Source of the DNA: Burkholderiales bacterium
GTDB lineage: Bacteria; Pseudomonadota; Gammaproteobacteria; Burkholderiales; Casimicrobiaceae
Assembly (NCBI GenBank): GCA_025354075.1
Contig: JANXNO010000202.1
Location: 1-8,039, forward strand
Length of the DNA: 8,039 nucleotides
Direction: 5' to 3'
Shown here piece after piece: positions 1-6,208 of the stretch. The notes beneath the pieces were generated by a model. The model was not told where the DNA came from and made no database searches. It saw only the letters and a list, made by a program, of their open reading frames with translations. Positions within the stretch are counted from its first letter, which is position 1. Each line of letters starts with the position of its first letter. The translations under genes and the position numbers were made by a program.

Positions 1-58
1 CATTCGCGAACGTGAACGCTTTGAAGATTTGATCGCACACGAGCGCATCGTCGTGTAA
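1..58 (+). CDS. C-terminal fragment of an unidentified protein
   Basis: An open frame enters from the left edge and ends at TAA (56-58). It gives 18 residues, read in the phase that begins at base 2: IRERERFEDLIAHERIVV. The peptide is charged, with Arg/Glu alternation, and ends in a short hydrophobic tail, as expected for the end of a soluble protein. It is too short to assign to a family, and I do not recognise it. It is called as coding because the frame runs to the edge and is followed by a long non-coding gap with hairpins. It could also be a chance frame. Confidence 0.5.
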   Translation, partial: IRERERFEDLIAHERIVV

Positions 59-70
59 TTTTTTCGTCGC

Positions 71-97
71 TTGATGATCGCTGTTCGTAATCATCAA
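71..97 (+). other. Hairpin downstream of the first gene
   Basis: An 8-bp perfect stem (TTGATGAT, 71-78, with ATCATCAA, 90-97) encloses an 11-nt loop and starts 13 nt after the stop codon of the left-edge gene. A second small hairpin (132-147, TGCGAT / ATCGCA around a CAAC tetraloop) follows. Neither has a proper U-run, so they are poor intrinsic terminators. They may protect the mRNA 3' end or may be chance. Confidence 0.3.
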
Positions 98-175
98 CGA
101 ACAAAAATGGATGATTGACGATGCAAAAATCTGCGATCAACATCGCATGATTTGGTGCAACAAAACAACACAGCA

Positions 176-199
176 ATTCACGCGCGTGAATCACGCGCG
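176..199. promoter_or_regulatory. 16-bp perfect palindrome with overlapping half-sites (possible operator)
   Basis: Positions 176-191 read ATTCACGCGCGTGAAT, a perfect 16-bp palindrome. The half-site TCACGCGCG occurs directly at 178-186 and 191-199 and inverted at 181-189, so two overlapping dyads share one arm. No T-run follows, so it is not an intrinsic terminator. The symmetry and the position about 100 bp upstream of a candidate promoter suggest a dimeric regulator site. No regulator can be named from the sequence. Confidence 0.35.
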
Positions 200-298
200 C
201 GGATAGTCTCGTTTGCGAAAAAAATCAAATAGAATTCGCGTCATCAGGAGTGTTTGTTGTAAATAAGTTCGTGTGCCTTGAACTGTTTTCAATGACGC

Positions 299-326
299 CT
301 GACACTGAGGTGTGTTGTGTTGTAAC
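299..326 (+). promoter_or_regulatory. Candidate sigma-70 promoter of the H1-like gene
   Basis: CTGACA (299-304, five of six matches to TTGACA) is separated by 16 bp from TGTAAC (321-326, four of six matches to TATAAT). A TG one base upstream of the -10 box makes it extended. The start point would be near 333, giving a leader of about 100 nt before the ATG at 432. An alternative -10-like TAGAAT (230-235) has no matching -35 box. Prediction by eye only. Confidence 0.35.
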
Positions 327-431
327 GCTCATTTCTTGTCGCGAATTTCGCTGCAGAAAATGTGTGGAGTAGCCCAAAGGATCACCTCAAGTGAAGTTCA
401 AAACTGTGAGAGTCAACCTTAGGAGACCACC

Positions 432-875
432 ATGAGCGACATGATGACAATGGCAGCACCTGCTGCTGCAGCACCTGCCCCGGCCAAGAAAAAGCCAGCA
501 GCGAAAAAACCAGCAGCGAAAAAACCAGCTGCCAAAAAACCAGCAGCTAAAAAGCCAGCCGCCAAAAAACCAGCAGCTAAAAAGCCAGCCGCCAAAAAAG
601 CAGCAGCCAAAAAGCCAGCCGCCAAAAAAGCAGCAGCTAAAAAGCCAGCCGCCAAAAAAGCAGCTGCCAAAAAGCCAGCCGCTAAAAAAGCAGCAGCTAA
701 AAAGCCAGCCGCCAAAAAAGCAGCAGCTAAAAAGCCAGCCGCTAAAAAAGCAGCAGCTAAAAAGCCAGCAAAAAAAAAGCCAGCCGCCAAAAAAGCAGCT
801 GCCAAAAAGCCAGTAGCTAAAAAAGCAGCAGCCAAAAAGCCAGTAGCTAAAAAAGCAGCGGGCAAGAAGAAGTAA
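432..875 (+). CDS. Histone H1-like nucleoid protein, Lys/Ala/Pro pentapeptide repeats
   Basis: This 147-residue protein is almost entirely Lys, Ala and Pro. A short Met/Ala/Pro-rich head (residues 1-19) leads into 25 consecutive pentapeptides (residues 20-144) and a final KKK. The first seven are all KKPAA. After that KKPAA and KKAAA mostly alternate, with late variants [10 protein letters not shown] and KKAAG. The composition matches the C-terminal tail of eukaryotic histone H1 and bacterial H1-like proteins such as Bordetella BpH1 and Pseudomonas AlgP. These are known or thought to bind DNA without sequence specificity and affect chromosome compaction. The start is supported by AGGAGA at 421-426, about six bases before ATG. 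The gene stands alone, with a candidate promoter upstream and a strong terminator downstream. Lysine codons follow a pattern: pentads with Pro mostly use AAA AAG and pentads with Ala use AAA AAA. Composition makes the family call firm. The exact role is inferred. Confidence 0.85.
   Translation: MSDMMTMAAPAAAAPAPAKKKPAAKKPAAKKPAAKKPAAKKPAAKKPAAKKPAAKKAAAKKPAAKKAAAKKPAAKKAAAKKPAAKKAAAKKPAAKKAAAKKPAAKKAAAKKPAKKKPAAKKAAAKKPVAKKAAAKKPVAKKAAGKKK
489..863 (+). repeat. 15/30-bp tandem coding repeat
   Basis: The 25 pentapeptides are encoded by 15-bp units. In the middle of the gene these pair into a nearly exact 30-bp unit (a Pro pentad followed by an Ala pentad). Such an array can expand or contract by slippage or recombination, and short-read assemblies can collapse it, so the copy number seen here may not be exact. 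The array also creates long empty reading frames on the - strand, rich in Phe/Leu/Ala, which are not genes. Confidence 0.9.
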
Positions 876-902
876 TCTCTCTTTCGAGAAGTTTTCTTCG
901 AC

Positions 903-929
903 AAAACGGCGCGGTAACGCGCCGTTTTT
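903..929 (+). terminator. Rho-independent terminator of the H1-like gene
   Basis: A perfect 11-bp stem (AAAACGGCGCG, 903-913, with CGCGCCGTTTT, 918-928) encloses a GTAA tetraloop and runs into T925-929, beginning 28 bases after the stop codon. The A-tract on the other arm would allow function in both directions. Confidence 0.92.
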
Positions 930-1302
930 ATTTGCGTGAGTTTTTTGGGAGTACCAGGTTGATGGCAGCGAGCAAGCAGAAGTCCGTCCCGACAAGCGTC
1001 CCGAGTCCGCCCAGATCAGCGGTGACGCTCACGATACCGGTGCCTGCGCCGCGCAATCGGCTCGCCGTCAGTCCACTGCTCAAAAAGTCGTTCGTGCATG
1101 CCAGCAGCCGAAAGCGTGAGCGCAACGCCCATGATCATGATGAAGATTGATCGCCTGAATGCTGCGTTTCATTTGCGGTGTGTCGCATCGCCCACCACAG
1201 CGTGCTTTGTATCGCAATGATCGTGTAGCGCACGCGCCGATGATGCGCAGGCTGCCGCTGTCACACACGATTTTCGTGAATGTCGGCAAAAGCTACAGAT
1301 AA
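930..1302. other. Gene-free stretch, possibly a decayed gene on the - strand
   Basis: This stretch lies between two strong terminators and has no convincing intact gene. On the - strand, pieces of protein-like sequence appear in different frames. One frame holds a hydrophobic, membrane-helix-like piece (IFIMIMGVALTLSAAGMHER, about 1165-1106). Another holds a Gly/Leu-rich tail ([20 protein letters not shown], inside 928-1005) that ends at a stop within the terminator at 903-929. No ribosome-binding site precedes any of the short frames. The simplest readings are ordinary intergenic DNA or a small membrane-protein gene broken by frameshifts. A + strand frame at 932-1150 begins with TTG inside the terminator T-run and is not credible. 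Confidence 0.25.
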
Positions 1303-1329
1303 AAAAAGCGCGCTCAAGGCGCGCTTTTT
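1301..1329 (-). terminator. Rho-independent terminator of mltD
   Basis: A perfect 11-bp stem (GCGCGC plus A/T flanks, 1303-1313 with 1319-1329) encloses a 5-nt loop (1314-1318). On the - strand it ends in seven T residues (1307-1301), and it begins 15 bases after the mltD stop codon. The other arm carries TTTTT, so it could also stop rightward transcription. Confidence 0.92.
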
Positions 1330-1344
1330 GCACACGAAACAGTC

Positions 1345-3153
1345 CTAGCGACGTCGCTTCACCACTTTTTTAACCGGGCCGCGTTTGCTGGTGGCTGCTG
1401 CGCGAGCGGGTTTGCCACCACGCTTCACGTAGACCACACGGCCCGCTTTGCCGCGCTTGGCCGCGACTTGGCGTACGGGCGCAGGCCCGCTGACGTAGAG
1501 TACCTGACCGGCGCGCGCCGACGGCTTGCCCATGTGGTTCCACTGCGCGAGCGTGGCGGGTTTCACGCCGTAGCGTTTGGCGATGCTGGCGAAGTTTTCT
1601 CCACGCCGCACTTTGTGGACTCGCGGTGCGACATACTCCGGGAATTTAGTGAACACTGCGTTCTGAATGCTGCCTAGCGCGTCCTCTGATGGCCCGTCAG
1701 ACGGCACTAAAAGGTGGTAACCCGCAGGCAGAGAAGGGGCGACGGAGCGAATACCGTTGACCGACTTAAGCGCAGCTACCGACGTGCCAAATCGCTCGGC
1801 CAGTACCTCCATTCTGTCGCCGGTACGCGTACGATAGGCCATCCACGAAACACGTGGCTTTTCGTTGCTTTCCAGGCGAGCCAGAAACGAGTCCGCTTTG
1901 CCAGCCGGCAACAACACCTGGTATTCGCTGCGACCGCCAATCACTGGGCGGTTATGCGCTGGATTGAGTGCGACGAAATCGGCCTCGGTCATTTCGGCCA
2001 GCTGTGCGGCACGTTTCAGGTCAATGCCGTGGGCCAGCGTGATTGTTTTGAAGTACGGTTCATTGGGCACCGTCGCAATCGTCAGTCCGAAGGCGGCAGG
2101 GTTCCTTATGATGTTTTTGACAGCCTGTAATTTCGGCAGGTAATTGCGCGTCTCGGCCGGCATGTCGAGCGTCAGGTAGGTGCCGTCTTTGCCGCGCGCC
2201 TTCGCCTTTTGTACCCCACGACCGACCGAGCCTTCGCCCCAGTTGTAGGAGGCGAGTGCCAGCTGCCAGTCACCGAACATGCCGTGCAATTTGCCCAGGT
2301 AGTCGAGGGCGCCGTTTGTCGCCTGCACGATGTCGCGCCGCGAGTCCGACCACCAGTCCTGCTTCATGCCGTAGTTCACGCCAGTGGACGGGATGAACTG
2401 CCAGATGCCACTGGCTTTGGCAGATGAGTTGGCGATCGGATTAAACGCGCTTTCGATCATCGGCAGGAGCGCGATTTCCAGTGGCATGCCGCGACGCTCA
2501 AGCTCGGTGACGATGTAGAACATGTACTTGCTTGAGCGCTCGACGATGCGCGCCATGTACTCGGGGCGATCCGCGTAATATTTTTCCCACTTGGCAACGA
2601 GTGGATCATCGAGATCCTCCATCGAATACCCAGCGCGAATGCGATCCCAAATATCGGCGGGAGGTGCCTCGGAAATCATCTCTGCGACGACGCCGACTAG
2701 CGGCGCGTCTTTAGCCGTGGCGGCTGGAAGCGTCGCGAGTGAAGGTGGAGGCGCTGCGGTGGTCGCAGGGACTGGCGATACGCCCACCGATGCCGTCGTC
2801 GGAGTGATTACGTAACCGCTGAACGCTGGCGCGTTGACCATCGTTTCCGTCGCCGTCAAAATTTGCTGGCGAGTAGCGCTGGCTGCCATGGGACTCGCTG
2901 CGGGTGCCACTGGCGCAGGATTGGCCGTACCCGGAACGCTCGTGGGCGTAGCGACCACGATACCCGCTGCGTACGGACCTACATCTGCGGTCAACTGTGC
3001 AGAGGCTTGCGTCGCTGCGAATGAAACTATGAGCGCCGTGAAAAACACGCCGCGTGAAGTACGCGGCGTGGGGCGGGACGCGCCACCGGAGCGGACGCCG
3101 CCGAATGAGCGCTTGATCGAGTGGGCTAACAAGCTAGGTGTGAAGCGATGCAC
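1345..3153 (-). CDS. mltD: Membrane-bound lytic murein transglycosylase D with LysM repeats
   Basis: MltD cleaves peptidoglycan glycan strands in the periplasm, forming 1,6-anhydromuramyl ends during wall remodelling. I start it at GTG 3153 (602 residues) because AGGAG at 3163-3159 sits five bases upstream. A longer frame from TTG 3192 lacks such a site. Residues: basic head 1-35, hydrophobic signal core about 36-47, likely cleavage after ASA (52), then an Ala/Pro/Thr-rich linker to about 155. The SLT domain spans about 202-330, with IESAF carrying the catalytic Glu (234), then SGIWQFIPSTG and ALASYNWGEG. A LysM-like segment (375-417) and two clearer LysM domains (440-484, 512-554) precede a Lys/Arg-rich tail ending in RRR. 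No lipobox Cys is visible, so unlike E. coli MltD it is probably not a lipoprotein. It lies 133 bp after gloB on the same strand and ends in a strong terminator. Confidence 0.93.
   Translation of the reverse strand: MHRFTPSLLAHSIKRSFGGVRSGGASRPTPRTSRGVFFTALIVSFAATQASAQLTADVGPYAAGIVVATPTSVPGTANPAPVAPAASPMAASATRQQILTATETMVNAPAFSGYVITPTTASVGVSPVPATTAAPPPSLATLPAATAKDAPLVGVVAEMISEAPPADIWDRIRAGYSMEDLDDPLVAKWEKYYADRPEYMARIVERSSKYMFYIVTELERRGMPLEIALLPMIESAFNPIANSSAKASGIWQFIPSTGVNYGMKQDWWSDSRRDIVQATNGALDYLGKLHGMFGDWQLALASYNWGEGSVGRGVQKAKARGKDGTYLTLDMPAETRNYLPKLQAVKNIIRNPAAFGLTIATVPNEPYFKTITLAHGIDLKRAAQLAEMTEADFVALNPAHNRPVIGGRSEYQVLLPAGKADSFLARLESNEKPRVSWMAYRTRTGDRMEVLAERFGTSVAALKSVNGIRSVAPSLPAGYHLLVPSDGPSEDALGSIQNAVFTKFPEYVAPRVHKVRRGENFASIAKRYGVKPATLAQWNHMGKPSARAGQVLYVSGPAPVRQVAAKRGKAGRVVYVKRGGKPARAAATSKRGPVKKVVKRRR
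3041..3070 (-). terminator. Terminator-like hairpin inside the start of mltD
   Basis: On the mltD sense strand a perfect 10-bp stem (CACGCCGCGT, 3070-3061, with ACGCGGCGTG, 3055-3046) has a 5-nt loop and is followed at once by TTTTT (3045-3041). It has every mark of an intrinsic terminator yet lies over mltD codons 28-38, just before the signal-peptide core. It could attenuate mltD transcription when ribosomes are not close behind the polymerase. It could instead be a product of the Arg-rich coding sequence. Confidence 0.45.
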
Positions 3154-3175
3154 GCCTTCTCCTAAAAATATGGGG

Positions 3176-3204
3176 TCTATATGCGGGGGCAAGCGGCTCT
3201 ACAA
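3176..3204 (-). promoter_or_regulatory. Weak candidate promoter of mltD
   Basis: On the - strand, TTGTAG (3204-3199) and TATAGA (3181-3176) are 17 bp apart. Transcription would begin about 16 nt before GTG 3153, leaving room for the AGGAG site. The matches to consensus are modest (three and four of six). A better TTGACT lies just upstream, but its spacing to the -10 box is 22 bp. Confidence 0.3.
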
Positions 3205-3286
3205 GTCAATGCAACGAGCAGGGCAAAATCTCGCGCGATGTTACTCTCGCTGGGCGTTTAGGTCAATCTGTGTGCAGTACAAAACA

Positions 3287-4102
3287 CTATGCGCGAAATT
3301 CATTTTTCCATAGCCGCAACGCCGTGAAAACGTTTACCTCGTTTGACAAGGAAAGGTCGTGCAAGTTCGTCTGCGTGCGCGCGTAGCGCTGCGCGCTGTC
3401 GATGACGCCTGTCGTCGTGCAACGCAAAAATGGATTGGTTGCACGTTCAAGCGCAATGCTTGATGGCAACGTTGGCTCATTGCGTGCGCGGCGTTCCTGC
3501 TCGATAAACACGCGTTCGCTGAGCGCCACGTTTTCGGAATCAACCGCCATCGCAAAGCGTAAATTTGCCAGCGTGTATTCGTGCGTGCAAAACACGCGGG
3601 TTGCATCTGGCAAGGCGGCCAAGCGCGTTAGCGAGTGATGCAATTGCGCAGCAGTGCCTTCAAACAATCGACCACATCCCGCTGCAAACAGGGTGTCTCC
3701 GCAAAACAAAATATCGCCGCTGACGTAGGCAATATGGCCGCGCGTGTGGCCAGGCACGTCAATCACGCGAAACGGCTCATCGACGAACGCCGGTAGCGCA
3801 ACAGTGTCATCCTCGTGCAGCGCGTCGGTGACACACGCAATATTTTCAGCAGCGGGGCCGTACACTGGCACCGGCCAGCGGGCGGTCAATGCGTCCACGC
3901 CGCCGATATGATCGGCGTGATGATGGGTGACCAGAATGGCTTGCAGGGAGAGTTCGCGTTCTGCAAGAAATTTGAGCACCGGAGCCGCGTCACCGGGATC
4001 AACGACCACGCAGTTGTCGCCCGCCACCATGGCCCAGATATAGTTATCGGCAAACGCTGGAATCGGTGTTATCGATAGTGCGATAGAAACATCAACGTGC
4101 AT
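3287..4102 (-). CDS. gloB: Hydroxyacylglutathione hydrolase (glyoxalase II)
   Basis: GloB hydrolyses S-D-lactoylglutathione to D-lactate and glutathione, the second step of methylglyoxal detoxification in the cytosol. The 271 residues match the family length. The metallo-beta-lactamase fold is shown by THHHADHIGG (H60, H62, D64, H65), the metal ligand H119 in DVPGHTRGH, D136 in CGDTLFAAGCGRLFEG, and H174 in CTHEYT. The C-terminal glyoxalase II domain carries RRARNEPTLPSS (about 204-215), which contacts glutathione in the family. ATG at 4102 is preceded by AAGGA eight bases away, and the N-terminus (IPAFADNYIWA) aligns naturally with known GloB starts. It is divergent from the yafS-like gene with only 29 bp between them, so their promoters must overlap each other's coding starts. 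mltD follows on the same strand. Confidence 0.95.
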   Translation of the reverse strand: MHVDVSIALSITPIPAFADNYIWAMVAGDNCVVVDPGDAAPVLKFLAERELSLQAILVTHHHADHIGGVDALTARWPVPVYGPAAENIACVTDALHEDDTVALPAFVDEPFRVIDVPGHTRGHIAYVSGDILFCGDTLFAAGCGRLFEGTAAQLHHSLTRLAALPDATRVFCTHEYTLANLRFAMAVDSENVALSERVFIEQERRARNEPTLPSSIALERATNPFLRCTTTGVIDSAQRYARTQTNLHDLSLSNEVNVFTALRLWKNEFRA

Positions 4103-4131
4103 GATGCGCGTCCTTCACAACACGACGCAAT

Positions 4132-4923
4132 TTGAGTAACGCTTTGGGCAACGGTTTGAACAATCTGGATCACCTTGAATGCGATACGTTTGATGAATGG
4201 CTCGGGTCACCCCTTGGGCGGTATGTGGTCAGCCGTGAGCAGGCAATTTATGATCGTGTGTTGCCAGATCTCTTTGGATTTTATGCGTTGCAGATGGGAG
4301 CTGCGTCGATGCCATTGCTTACGACCAGTCGGGTGACGCACAAGTTCACGCTGGCGTGGGACACCAACGCGTCGCTGCTTGCCGAGCCCGATCAATTGCC
4401 GTTTTCCGAAAACCAGTTTGATGTGATTGTGCTGCCGCACACCCTGGAGTTTCAGGCGCTACCGCATGAGGTGTTGCGCGAAGCGTTTCGCATATTGCGA
4501 CCCGAGGGACGCCTGCTGATGACAGGCTTTAATCCGTACTCGTTGTACGGCGTCAAGCGCTATTTTGGCCGCGAACGCAGCGGGCCGTGGGCGGGTGAAT
4601 TCATTTCGCTGTCGCGTGCCAAGGACTGGCTGACGTTGCTGGGTTTTGACATTGTTGATGGTCAGCTAGATTGCTACAACGTACCAGCAAAAAGCGAGGC
4701 AACGTTGCAGCGGCTCGACAAGCTTGAGTATGCAGGCGAGCATTGGTGGCCGTTTGCAGGCGGTGTGTATTTTTTGCATGCGGTAAAGCGGGTGGCGGGG
4801 GTGCGTTTGCTCAAACCTAATTGGGCGCGCGCGCCCCGGCGCAAACGAGTGGCCGTTGCTGTGCCCACAAGAGGGAATCCAGACCCGTCGATTCAAGAAA
4901 ATAACGAAGTGGAAATGAAGTAA
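4132..4923 (+). CDS. yafS: YafS-like SAM-dependent methyltransferase
   Basis: This is a class I methyltransferase-like protein of the Methyltransf_11 type, substrate unknown. The start is uncertain. The frame opens at 4105 and offers only TTG codons (4132, 4144, 4156), none with a clear ribosome-binding site. TTG 4132 gives 263 residues. The conserved N-terminal piece FDEWLGSPLGRYVVSREQ begins at residue 20. The usual glycine-rich SAM loop is degenerate (ALQMGAASM, 52-60). Later motifs are better kept: LPFSENQFDVIVLPHTLEF (89-107) and AFRILRPEGRLLMTGFNPYSL (118-138). The tail (about 226-263) is basic then acidic and looks disordered. Placement between gloB and rnhA is the same as yafS in E. 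coli, which supports orthology. Its TAA is followed immediately by the rnhA ATG, so the two are probably co-transcribed. Confidence 0.85.
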   Translation: MSNALGNGLNNLDHLECDTFDEWLGSPLGRYVVSREQAIYDRVLPDLFGFYALQMGAASMPLLTTSRVTHKFTLAWDTNASLLAEPDQLPFSENQFDVIVLPHTLEFQALPHEVLREAFRILRPEGRLLMTGFNPYSLYGVKRYFGRERSGPWAGEFISLSRAKDWLTLLGFDIVDGQLDCYNVPAKSEATLQRLDKLEYAGEHWWPFAGGVYFLHAVKRVAGVRLLKPNWARAPRRKRVAVAVPTRGNPDPSIQENNEVEMK

Positions 4924-5358
4924 ATGCTGGAGCCCGAAGTCACCATCTACACCGACGGCGCTTGCAAAGGTAACCCGGGCCCGGGCGGCTGGGGCGTGCT
5001 CATGATTGCGGGCGCAAATCGCCGCGAGCTGTGTGGCGGAGAGAACGCTACCACCAACAATCGCATGGAATTGACGGCCGCGATTGAGGCGCTACGCGCG
5101 CTCAAGCGACCGACGCGGGTGCGGCTGTTTACCGACTCAAAATATGTGATGCAAGGCATCGAGACGTGGATTCACGGCTGGAAGAAAAACGGCTGGCGCA
5201 CGTCCGACAAAAAACCGGTGAAAAACATGGATTTGTGGCAGGCGCTTGACGCGCTAGCGGCGCAGCAGCAAGTTGAATGGCGCTGGGTCAAGGGGCACTC
5301 CGGCGACCCGGGCAACGAACGCGCAGACGCACTGTCGAATGATGGAATTCCGAAGTAG
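4924..5358 (+). CDS. rnhA: Ribonuclease HI
   Basis: RNase HI cuts the RNA strand of RNA-DNA hybrids, removing R-loops and primer remnants in the cytosol. The 144 residues carry the full active site: D11 in [17 protein letters not shown]49 in [10 protein letters not shown]71 in LFTDSKYV, H125 and D135 in [16 protein letters not shown]. These correspond to E. coli D10, E48, D70, H124 and D134. The basic handle region is present ([20 protein letters not shown], 82-101). The protein ends about ten residues earlier than the E. coli enzyme, after the last catalytic residue, so it should be active. The ATG follows the upstream TAA with no gap, which points to translational coupling. No strong ribosome-binding site is visible. 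dnaQ, next to rnhA in E. coli, is not here. The gene converges on radC. Confidence 0.97.
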   Translation: MLEPEVTIYTDGACKGNPGPGGWGVLMIAGANRRELCGGENATTNNRMELTAAIEALRALKRPTRVRLFTDSKYVMQGIETWIHGWKKNGWRTSDKKPVKNMDLWQALDALAAQQQVEWRWVKGHSGDPGNERADALSNDGIPK

Positions 5359-5382
5359 CTTTTGGGTGAAAGTGCCATTCAC

Positions 5383-5446
5383 TGTGGGCATGGCATTGAT
5401 TTAATGCAAAAGTCGATAATTGACGTTTTATGCATCTATGCCCATA
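5383..5446. repeat. Long nested hairpin between convergent rnhA and radC
   Basis: The outer arms (5383-5393 and 5436-5446) pair over 11 positions if G-U pairs are allowed, around the core TGGGCAT / ATGCCCA. Inside them ATGC (5404-5407) pairs with GCAT (5432-5435), AAAA with TTTT (5408-5411, 5426-5429), and GTC with GAC (5412-5414, 5422-5424), leaving a 7-nt loop and small bulges. There is no T-run on either side. It may mark the 3' ends of both transcripts or be a remnant of a small palindromic element. Confidence 0.45.
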
Positions 5447-5478
5447 CGCAATAAGGCTTTCTGCAAAAAGCTGATACG

Positions 5479-6165
5479 CTACATTTCACCCATCATCGCC
5501 ATGGAGCGCACCGTTGAATGGGTGTCGCCACGGCCCACGATGCAGTGATCTAGCACCGATACATCAATCAATGCCAGCGCGGCTTTCAGCGTTTGTGTCA
5601 GTGAGCGATCCGCATGGCTGGGGTTGGTATTGCCCGAAGGATGATTGTGCGCCAGAATCACGGCTGCGGCATTCTTGGCCAGCGCCGCGCGCACCACTTC
5701 ACGCGGATAAACGCTGGTCTGCGTCAGTGTGCCGCGAAACAGCGTTTGCATTTCAATCAACTTGTGCTGCGCGTCCAGCCACAGCGCTACGAACACTTCG
5801 ACGCGTTCATGCGCGAGTGACAACCGCAAATAGTCTTTAACGATGTCCGGCGTATCGAGCAACGGCCGCTCGGTCATGGCGCTCGCCAACGCCCGCCGCG
5901 CAAGCTCCACAGAGGCTTGCAACTGCACATACTTTGCCTCACCCATGCCGTGCACCGCGCAAAAGTCCTCACGTGGTGCCGCGACCACGGCGGCCATCGA
6001 GCCGAAGCGCTGCAAGAGCTCGCGCGCCAGTCCTACCGCGCTCAAACCGACAACACCGACACGAAGAAAGATCGCCAGCAGCTCGGCGTCGGTTAACACG
6101 CCTGCGCCGCCCTCGAGCAATTTCTCACGAGGGCGGTCGTCGGCGGGCCAGTCTTTGATGCTCAC
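5479..6165 (-). CDS. radC: RadC family JAMM/MPN+ domain protein
   Basis: RadC proteins combine a short N-terminal segment and helix-hairpin-helix with a JAMM metalloprotein domain. Their biochemical role is unsettled, and the old radiation-repair link is doubted. The 228 residues match the family. The N-terminal block RPREKLLEGGAGVLTDAELL (11-30) is typical, followed by a helix-hairpin-helix around VHGMGEAKYVQLQA (71-84). The metal site is LAHNHPSGNTNPSHAD, with H173, H175, S183 and D186 fitting HxH-x7-SxxD. The start is GTG 6165, with AAAGG eight bases upstream; no ATG suits. It lies 87 bp after the acyl-CoA dehydrogenase on the same strand, but that gap holds its own candidate promoter and a LexA-box-like sequence. 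The C-terminal end (SMAMMGEM) is slightly unusual but in register. Confidence 0.93.
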   Translation of the reverse strand: MSIKDWPADDRPREKLLEGGAGVLTDAELLAIFLRVGVVGLSAVGLARELLQRFGSMAAVVAAPREDFCAVHGMGEAKYVQLQASVELARRALASAMTERPLLDTPDIVKDYLRLSLAHERVEVFVALWLDAQHKLIEMQTLFRGTLTQTSVYPREVVRAALAKNAAAVILAHNHPSGNTNPSHADRSLTQTLKAALALIDVSVLDHCIVGRGDTHSTVRSMAMMGEM

Positions 6166-6172
6166 AATTCAC

Positions 6173-6196
6173 GCCTTTGTCCGCAGCAGGAAAGGC
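6173..6196 (-). promoter_or_regulatory. Leader hairpin pairing the radC ribosome-binding site
   Basis: On the radC sense strand GCCTTT (6196-6191) pairs with AAAGGC (6178-6173), extended inward by CC/GG around a TGCTGC loop. The right arm contains the AAAGG used as Shine-Dalgarno sequence, just upstream of GTG 6165. Folding would therefore limit radC translation. A wider inverted repeat, AATTCACGC / GCGTGAATT (6211-6203 and 6174-6166), brackets it, but its left arm overlaps the -10 box and may not be transcribed. Confidence 0.4.
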
Positions 6197-6208
6197 CGCG
6201 CAGCGTGA

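Noticed and set aside
250..372. A 40-codon Cys-rich frame on + starting at GTG 250
   Set aside because: The GTG overlaps the only AGGAG, so spacing is wrong; it crosses the candidate promoter and resembles no known protein.
387..995. Long - strand frames (387-995 and 419-904) with Phe/Leu/Ala or Phe/Trp/Cys repeats
   Set aside because: They are antisense readings of the Lys/Ala/Pro tandem repeat, lack ribosome-binding sites, and run opposite to a gene with a clear start and terminator.
932..1150. A 72-codon + strand frame
   Set aside because: Its TTG start lies in the T-run of the H1-like gene terminator, with no ribosome-binding site.
3154..3192. Upstream extension of mltD to TTG 3192
   Set aside because: GTG 3153 has AGGAG at ideal spacing; the extension overlaps the leader and candidate promoter and adds no signal-peptide feature.
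4974..4985. CCCGGGCCCGGG palindrome in rnhA (and a GC-only palindrome near 4823-4836 in the methyltransferase gene)
   Set aside because: Both are explained by coding (the conserved GNPGPGG motif, and Arg/Ala/Pro codons) and GC bias.
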